A DNA stretch of 35,524 bases from DATLZM01 sp035559315 (lineage in GTDB: Bacteria > Actinomycetota > UBA4738 > HRBIN12), in assembly GCA_035559315.1 (NCBI GenBank), contig DATMBJ010000098.1, forward strand, positions 1 through 35,524, written 5' to 3'. Of the stretch, positions 31,301-35,524 are shown piece after piece. A model generated the notes under the pieces. The model saw only the letters and a list, made by a program, of their open reading frames with translations, ran no database searches and was not told the DNA's origin. Position 1 is the first letter of the stretch; every line of letters starts with the position of its first letter. The translations under genes and the position numbers were made by a program.

Positions 31301-31971
31301 GGGCCGGCGACCCCGAGGTCGGGGCCTGGGGGGACGAGGGCTTCGTCGCCGCGTGGTCGGCGGGGGACGCCCTCGGGGAGGTGCTGGCGCTCCCCCGGCG
31401 GCTCTCCGTCGCCCTCGTCGCCGACGCGGGCCTCCGTGTGCGGCGGGTCGTGGACCTCGGGGCGGGCGCCGGCACCTACCTCGAGGAGTTCCTCGAGGCC
31501 TTCCCCGAGGCCCGGGGGACCTGGGTGGACAGCTCCCTGCCGATGCGCGCACGGGCGGAGGAGCGACTGGGCCGTTTCGGCGACCGCGTGCGGTTCGTCC
31601 TCGCGGACCTGCGGACCGCCGCCGACCTCCCGGCGGAACCCACGAGCGTCGTGGTGAGTTCCCGGGCGCTCCATCACTTCGAGGCGCGCACGATCCGGGC
31701 GGTCTACCACGCCGCCCACGAGCGGCTCGAGCCCGGCGGGTTCCTCTTCAACCTCGACCACTTCGCCGCGCCCGGCTGGGAGCCCGCCTACCGGCGGATC
31801 CGGGACCGGCTCCTCCCCCCGCGCGGCGACCGGCCCGCGCACGGGCACGACGCGCCGCCGGCGACCCTCGCGGAGCACCTCCGGTGGCTGACCGACGCCG
31901 GCTTCGAACCCCCCGACGTCCCCTGGCGGCTGCTCGTCACCGCGCTGGTGGCGGCCCGGAAGCCCGGCTGA
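31297..31971 (+). CDS. SAM-dependent methyltransferase
   Basis: A 224-residue class I methyltransferase. Motif I is VVDLGAGAGTYLEEFL (about 50-65), the acidic end of strand 2 is in GTWVDSSLPM, and motif III-like VVVSSRALHHFEA and LEPGGFLFNLDHF follow. It begins at GTG 31297 in a GTGA overlap with the aldolase stop, so it is translationally coupled to the Rieske-aldolase operon. The substrate is unknown. A small carboxylate (trans-aconitate-methyltransferase-like) or a pathway aromatic are possibilities. It is the last gene before the convergent regulators. Confidence 0.83.
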   Translation: MRAGDPEVGAWGDEGFVAAWSAGDALGEVLALPRRLSVALVADAGLRVRRVVDLGAGAGTYLEEFLEAFPEARGTWVDSSLPMRARAEERLGRFGDRVRFVLADLRTAADLPAEPTSVVVSSRALHHFEARTIRAVYHAAHERLEPGGFLFNLDHFAAPGWEPAYRRIRDRLLPPRGDRPAHGHDAPPATLAEHLRWLTDAGFEPPDVPWRLLVTALVAARKPG

Positions 31972-32031
31972 GGGAGGGCAGGCCGGCTCGGAGGGGCGGG
32001 TCGCGGGGGGAGGACGCCGCTCATCGGGGCA

Positions 32032-32062
32032 CCCTCCTTCGAAGACGTGGAGCGTCGGAGGG
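32032..32062 (+). other. Structured stem followed by a CTGAGA box (THI-box-like fragment)
   Basis: CCCTCC (32032-32037) pairs with GGAGGG (32057-32062). An inner GACG/CGTC hairpin (32044-32047 with 32053-32056) lies within. CTGAGA follows at once, and CTGAACCC lies about 10 bases later. This resembles the 5' half of a TPP riboswitch, but the conserved 3' half is not seen and no plus-strand gene follows. It may simply be the 3' end structure of the methyltransferase operon. Confidence 0.35.
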
Positions 32063-32095
32063 CTGAGACTCCCGGCTGAACCCTCACGCGAGAAC

Positions 32096-32159
32096 GACGG
32101 CGGTCGGGCCACGGGCCGCGCCGCCGCCGTCCTCCGGCGCGGGCCGTACGGCCGCCGTC
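32096..32159. terminator. Long imperfect hairpin between convergent operons
   Basis: GACGGCGG (32096-32103) pairs with CCGCCGTC (32152-32159). An inner arm of about 12 bp, with one mismatch and a small bulge, continues the stem. It abuts the stop codon of the minus-strand GntR gene at 32161 and lies after the methyltransferase operon. A bidirectional terminator is likely. Confidence 0.55.
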
Positions 32160-32160
32160 T

Positions 32161-32997
32161 TCAGGCGCGGCGGCGCGTCGCCGACCCGCCAGCCCGGGCC
32201 CGGCGCTGCCCGACGCGGTCCGGGGGGCGCGAGGGGATGCCCGGGATCCCCATGGACCCGAGTCGCTCCTCGAGGTTCGTGGCCCGCACCAGGTGGCTCG
32301 CGAGGACCGCCCGAGCCCGGTCCACGTCCCGGGCCTCGATGGCGGCGACCAGCTCGGCGTGCTCCCGCACGGTGCGCGCGTGCGCCACGTTCGCGGCTTC
32401 CCGCGCCCGGGCCCGCGCCATCGACAGCGGGCCGCGGAACGAGCGGGTGATGAGCTCGATCGCGGGGTTGTGCGTGGCCTTCGCCAGCCGCTCGTGGAAG
32501 TCCCAGGAGAGGTGGACGTCGTACTCCCCGGCCCGCAGGAGCTCCTCGGACCGCTCGCAGATCCGCCGGAGGGCCTCGAGGTCCTCCTCGGTAGCTCGGT
32601 GGACCGCGAGCACGACCGTGTTGAGTTCGAGCATCAGGCGGGCCTCCGCCACCTCCTCCGGGGTGAGCGCCGACATCAGGAGCATGTCCGCCATCCCCTG
32701 GCCGATCAGGTCGCTCGAGGGCGGGCGGAGGAACGCGCCGCCGCCGGCGCCGACCTTGATCTCCACGAGCCCCGTCGCCTCCAGGGCCCGCAGGGCATCC
32801 CGGACCGTGACGCGGGAGACCCCGAACTGCTCCGCCAGGTCGCGCTCCGACGGCAGCCGGTCGCCGGGCGCGAGCTTGCCCTCCCGGATCAGGGCGCGGA
32901 TCTGCTCGACGATCAGCCCCGAGATCCGCCCCGAGCTGATGGGGCTGAAGAGGTCCTCGCGCGCGGACCGCGCCGCTCCGTCGGCCTGCCGGCTCAT
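32161..32997 (-). CDS. FCD-domain GntR-family regulator (second of a tandem pair)
   Basis: A 278-residue transcription factor. The winged helix (about residues 24-92) contains KLAPGDRLPSERDLAEQF and VSRVTVRDALRALEATGLVE. The FCD effector domain (about 110-250) carries the metal/ligand pattern with DFHERLAKATHN and REHAELVAAIEARDVDRARA. A basic tail of about 25 residues follows. ATG 32997 overlaps the stop of the upstream GntR gene as ATGA. The two proteins share the N-terminal FSPI..GR motif and are clearly paralogues. FCD regulators commonly bind organic acids, so a pathway intermediate is the likely effector. Confidence 0.92.
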   Translation of the reverse strand: MSRQADGAARSAREDLFSPISSGRISGLIVEQIRALIREGKLAPGDRLPSERDLAEQFGVSRVTVRDALRALEATGLVEIKVGAGGGAFLRPPSSDLIGQGMADMLLMSALTPEEVAEARLMLELNTVVLAVHRATEEDLEALRRICERSEELLRAGEYDVHLSWDFHERLAKATHNPAIELITRSFRGPLSMARARAREAANVAHARTVREHAELVAAIEARDVDRARAVLASHLVRATNLEERLGSMGIPGIPSRPPDRVGQRRARAGGSATRRRA

Positions 32998-33773
32998 GCG
33001 CCCAGTATAGGTTGGGGTCCCCGGCCGGCCCGTGAGCGGCGGCCCCCGGCCAGCCGCCGCGCCGTCCGCCCGAGGTGCCGGGCCATGATGGCCTGGGCCC
33101 GCTCGACGTCGCGGGCCCGCACCGCCCGGACCAGGGCCTCGTGCTCCCGGACCCCGGTGGCGCCCGTGGAGCCGACCGCCGCGCTGGCCCGCTGGAGCGA
33201 CGCCAGGAGGGGGCCCCGGAGCGACTCGATCAGGAGTCCGACGGCCGCGTTGTGGCTGGCACGGGCGAAGGCCACGTGGAACCGCTCGGAGAGCTCCGCC
33301 GGGTAGCGGCCCAGCCGCAGGGCGGCCCGCTGTTCGCGGCAGATGTCCTCCAGCGCGGCCAGGTCTTCCTCCGTGGCCCGCTCGCACACCAGGGGGACGA
33401 TCCCCACCTCGAGCACGCGGCGGGCCTCGGTGACGTCCTCCGCCGAGAGCGAGGACAGCATCAGCATGTTCGCGATGCCCTCGCCCACGACCTGGGAGTC
33501 GGGGGCGCGCACGTAGGCGCCCCCGCGCGCACCCACGCGGATCTCGATCAGCCCGTTGGCCTCCAGGATCCGGAGGGCGTCGCGGACGCTCATCCGGCTC
33601 ACGCCGAACCGCTCCGTGAGCTCGCGCTCGGCCGGGAGCCGGTCGCCGGGTTGCAGGCGACCCTCCCGGATCGCGAGCTTCACCTGCTCGGCGATCTCCT
33701 CGGAGACCCGGCCCGCCACGATCGGGCTGAACAGGGGGACGCGCTCCCGCCCGTCCCCGCCCGTCCCCGACAT
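32994..33773 (-). CDS. FCD-domain GntR-family regulator (first of a tandem pair)
   Basis: A 259-residue regulator. Its winged helix contains RLQPGDRLPAERELTERF and VSRMSVRDALRILEANGLIE. The FCD domain includes ERFHVAFARASHNAAV and REHEALVRAVRARDVERA. ATG 33773 lies about 30 bases downstream of a dyad at 33803-33823, which is probably its own operator. It is divergent from the bicupin gene. Together with the second regulator it forms a coupled pair. They may act as heteromeric or independently sensing repressors of the aromatic genes. Confidence 0.92.
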   Translation of the reverse strand: MSGTGGDGRERVPLFSPIVAGRVSEEIAEQVKLAIREGRLQPGDRLPAERELTERFGVSRMSVRDALRILEANGLIEIRVGARGGAYVRAPDSQVVGEGIANMLMLSSLSAEDVTEARRVLEVGIVPLVCERATEEDLAALEDICREQRAALRLGRYPAELSERFHVAFARASHNAAVGLLIESLRGPLLASLQRASAAVGSTGATGVREHEALVRAVRARDVERAQAIMARHLGRTARRLAGGRRSRAGRGPQPILGA

Positions 33774-33802
33774 CCGCGACCCCCGTGATCAAGATAGGTC
33801 GA

Positions 33803-33823
33803 ATGGTCCGACATCATGCTACC
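33803..33823. promoter_or_regulatory. Dyad operator between the GntR pair and the bicupin
   Basis: ATGGT and ACC arms flank a 13-base centre (TGGTCCGACAT fits the GntR/FadR TNGTNNNACNA pattern at 10 of 11 positions). The right half read on the minus strand, TCGGACCAT, is identical to that of the pca site. It lies 30 bases from the GntR start and 35 from the bicupin start, so it could control both. Confidence 0.55.
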
Positions 33824-33857
33824 CTGCCCGCGACCGGGACGAAGCGAGGGGCGATCG

Positions 33858-34880
33858 ATGGGCAGGGCGGGACGGGTCTTCCTCCGCGGCATCACCTCCG
33901 ACCGGTACTCGCTCTCGGAGCTCCGCCGGCGGATCCTCGACGCGCCGCGGGTCCGGGGTGAGGAGGTCGTCGTCGACGACGCGAGCGTCGGGCACTCCGG
34001 CGACTCGAAGGACTCCAGGACCTGGTGGCGGATCGGGCCGGGCGACGAGCCGTTCCTCACCCAGACCCTCCAGGTCCACTTCGTCGAGCTCCCGCCCGGG
34101 ACCTCGAACCACGGCCACGGTCACCAGAACGAGGCGGTCTTCTACATCCTCGAGGGACGGGGGTACGAGATCCACGATGGCCGGCGGTACGACTGGGAGC
34201 AGGGCGACCTGGTCGTAGCCCACACCGACTCGGTGCACCGCCACTTCAACGCGAGCGACCGCGAGCGCGCCCTCGCCATCGTGATGAAGGCGAAGTCCCT
34301 CTGGATGTACCTGGGCCTCATCCAGCAGGGGCGGAGCGCTCCCTTCGAGGACGAGGAGCGCTTCGGGCCCCGGGAGGACTGGTCGCGGATCTGGACCCCG
34401 GGCGTGGAGGACCGCATGAAGGTGGTGAAGGGCAGCCGAGAGCCCTGGCGGCTCACGCCGGACGGACGGGTCAAGGTCCTGTCGTCGAAGGACCGGACCG
34501 ACCAGCGGATCTTCTCCGTGGACGTCGCGCTCCAGGAGATCCCGCCCGGGAGCCGGTCGTCGAAGCACTGGCACATGGCCGACGAGGTCGTCTACGTGGT
34601 CTCCGGCCGCGGTGAGAGCCTCCACTGGGAGGTGGAGGCCGAGATCGCCGAGCGGTACTACGCGAGGATCGCGAGGGAGCCGTCTCGCCACCCGTTCGCG
34701 GCCGGCGACACCGTGTACGTGCCGACGAACACGGTCCACCAGCACCTGAACCTGAGCGACGGAGAGCCGTTGGTCCTGCTCACGGGCCAGAACCGGATCT
34801 TCCAGTACCTCGGCTACGACAACGTGCACCGTTTCGAGCCGGCGCCGGAGTACGAGGCCGAGGCGAGCCGGGTCGGTTGA
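33858..34880 (+). CDS. Bicupin protein (gentisate-dioxygenase-like architecture)
   Basis: A 340-residue protein with two cupin domains. The first has H85-G-H87-x4-E92 and a later SVHRHFN. The second has the canonical pattern G-x5-H237-W-H239-x3-E243-x6-G and VPTNTVHQHLN. Both sites therefore keep potential metal ligands. Gentisate 1,2-dioxygenases and related ring-cleavage enzymes are bicupins of about this length, but usually only one site is metalated, and other bicupins are isomerases or decarboxylases. ATG 33858 is chosen for the GAGGGG upstream; an in-frame ATG at 33816 is less likely. It is divergent from the regulators and followed by a hairpin. A ring-cleavage role is possible but not shown. 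Confidence 0.85.
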   Translation: MGRAGRVFLRGITSDRYSLSELRRRILDAPRVRGEEVVVDDASVGHSGDSKDSRTWWRIGPGDEPFLTQTLQVHFVELPPGTSNHGHGHQNEAVFYILEGRGYEIHDGRRYDWEQGDLVVAHTDSVHRHFNASDRERALAIVMKAKSLWMYLGLIQQGRSAPFEDEERFGPREDWSRIWTPGVEDRMKVVKGSREPWRLTPDGRVKVLSSKDRTDQRIFSVDVALQEIPPGSRSSKHWHMADEVVYVVSGRGESLHWEVEAEIAERYYARIAREPSRHPFAAGDTVYVPTNTVHQHLNLSDGEPLVLLTGQNRIFQYLGYDNVHRFEPAPEYEAEASRVG

Positions 34881-34886
34881 GACCGA

Positions 34887-34906
34887 GCGGCCCGGGCGCG
34901 GGCCGC
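34887..34906 (+). terminator. Hairpin after the bicupin gene
   Basis: GCGGCCC (34887-34893) and GGGCCGC (34900-34906) form a 7-bp stem with a 6-base loop, six bases after the stop codon. There is no U-tract. Confidence 0.45.
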
Positions 34907-34964
34907 CCCGCCACGTGCTCGGGCCCGTGCCGGCGGAGGAGCCCGGGCGCGATCCGGGGGTCGG

Positions 34965-35038
34965 AGCCGGCGGTGGGATTCGAACCCACGACCTAGCGAT
35001 TACAAGTCGCTCGCGCTCCCGGGCTGCGCCACGCCGGC
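34965..35038 (-). tRNA. tRNA-Thr (anticodon UGU)
   Basis: Read on the minus strand, the acceptor stem GCCGGCG pairs perfectly with CGCCGGC. The D-stem is GCGC/GCGC with loop AGCCCGGGA. The anticodon stem AGCGA/TCGCT closes the loop CTTGTAA, giving anticodon TGT (35004-35002). The T-arm is GTGGG/CCCAC with loop TTCGAAT. No CCA is encoded. The 5' part overlaps the 3' end of the adjacent methyltransferase reading frame by 39 bases. Confidence 0.95.
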
Positions 35039-35524
35039 CTGCGGACCGAGTCTAGCGCCCGAGCGCGAGGGGAGGACCCAGCCGTACAGCGCCGCGGCCA
35101 GCGCCGCCGAGGCGTTGAGCGAGCCCACCCGGCCGCGCATGGGGAGCGCGACGAGCAGGTCGCACGCCTCCCGCACGAGGCGGGAGATCCCGGCCCCCTC
35201 GCTCCCCACCACCAGGGCGAGGCGTCCGGCCGGGCAGGGCTCCTCGTAGATCGTCCGCGCCGCCCGGTGGTCCAGGCCGGCGACGGTGAACCCGGCGTCC
35301 TGGAGGCGGCGGAGGGCGCGGGGGAGGTTCGCCACCCGCGCGTGGGGCAGGTGGAGCAGCGCGCCGGCGGAGGCGCGGACCGCGGCCGCGGTCACCGGTG
35401 CGGCGCGCCGGAGCCGGGAGACGAGCATCGCCGCCCCCGCCGCCTCGGCGGTGCGGGCCGCGGCCCCCAGGTTCTGGGGGTCGGCCACCCCGTCCAGGAC
35501 CACCACCACGTCCTCCGGGCCGAA
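35000..35524 (-). CDS. rlmB: 23S rRNA 2'-O-methyltransferase, RlmB/TrmH family (5' end outside window)
   Basis: The frame enters from the right edge, and the visible 174 codons cover most of the SPOUT catalytic domain. Motif 1 is VVVVLDGVADPQNLGAAART, motif 2 is LVVGSEGAGISRLVREACD, and motif 3 is VGSLNASAALAAALY. These are typical of RlmB, which methylates a guanosine in the 23S rRNA peptidyl-transferase region. After the normal C-terminus (LYGW) the frame has no stop codon until TAA at 35002-35000, inside the tRNA-Thr anticodon loop. The last 12 or so residues are therefore encoded by tRNA sequence. A one-base shift would end the protein at a TAG just before the tRNA. Confidence 0.88.
   Translation of the reverse strand, partial: FGPEDVVVVLDGVADPQNLGAAARTAEAAGAAMLVSRLRRAAPVTAAAVRASAGALLHLPHARVANLPRALRRLQDAGFTVAGLDHRAARTIYEEPCPAGRLALVVGSEGAGISRLVREACDLLVALPMRGRVGSLNASAALAAALYGWVLPSRSGARLGPQAGVAQPGSASDL

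Noticed and set aside
31788..32087. Minus-strand frame with a good AAGGAGGG site before an ATG near 32024
   Set aside because: It runs antisense through the methyltransferase gene and encodes low-complexity Pro/Arg sequence.
33004..33009. TATACT hexamer just before the second GntR start
   Set aside because: It lies within the coding end of the first GntR gene. The ATGA overlap explains translation of the second without a separate promoter.
34965..35038. tRNA-Thr as an attachment site for a mobile catabolic island
   Set aside because: No integrase, transposase, duplicated tRNA end or composition shift is visible. rlmB next to tRNA-Thr looks like an ordinary chromosomal arrangement.
1..35524. 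CRISPR arrays, insertion sequences, prophage or toxin-antitoxin genes
   Set aside because: No regularly spaced repeats, transposase motifs or phage proteins were seen on either strand.

Overview
The window is about 74% G+C with almost exclusively G/C third codon positions. It has many GTG starts, tight ATGA/GTGA gene overlaps and a tRNA-Thr gene without encoded CCA. The gene content (FCD-type GntR regulators, three-component Rieske oxygenase, 23S rRNA methyltransferase next to tRNA-Thr) fits a soil or water actinobacterium, probably from a deep-branching lineage. That placement is inference; no rRNA gene is present.

Region 1 (1-6200) holds housekeeping or accessory genes: the start of a small coiled-coil protein, a membrane GGDEF diguanylate cyclase, a Na/Pi-cotransporter-like protein, a secreted Asp-box beta-propeller and an EamA-type exporter. 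Region 2 (6154-10919, minus strand) is a compact beta-ketoadipate operon, pcaC-pcaH-pcaG-pcaB-pcaD, followed by a beta-hydroxyacid-dehydrogenase-like gene. It takes protocatechuate to beta-ketoadipate; pcaIJ and pcaF are not in the window. Divergent from it are an archaeal-type phosphoglycerate mutase (apgM), a dienelactone hydrolase and a 61-residue Cys4 protein.

Region 3 (13244-21039, minus strand) is an uptake and catabolism block: a lipoprotein solute-binding protein, a strong hairpin, a ThDP-dependent decarboxylase-like enzyme, a cupin, a fused iron(III)-type double permease, its ATPase and an MFS transporter. Region 4 (21102-31971) looks like a phthalate-type aromatic acid module. It has a Rieske oxygenase, Rieske ferredoxin and FAD/[2Fe-2S] reductase, a 4,5-dihydroxyphthalate-decarboxylase-like protein, a class II aldolase/decarboxylase-like protein, a zinc alcohol dehydrogenase, and LigJ and LigK homologues (4-oxalomesaconate hydratase and 4-carboxy-4-hydroxy-2-oxoadipate aldolase). 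A Cys-elbow alpha/beta hydrolase, a diverged carboxymuconolactone-decarboxylase-like protein and an unrecognised 175-residue protein complete it.

Region 5 (32161-34880) has two overlapping paralogous FCD GntR regulators divergent from a bicupin. Region 6 (34965-35524) has tRNA-Thr(UGU) and the 3' part of an rlmB-type methyltransferase.

The likely logic is that aromatic acids are imported by the ABC/MFS transporters. They are hydroxylated by the Rieske system, decarboxylated to protocatechuate-like catechols, and cleaved by PcaGH or by an unidentified extradiol route that feeds LigJ/LigK. Three promoters (pca, Rieske oxygenase, GntR/cupin) share a GGTA...ACC dyad that overlaps a -10-like hexamer. 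This suggests one GntR-controlled regulon spanning the window.
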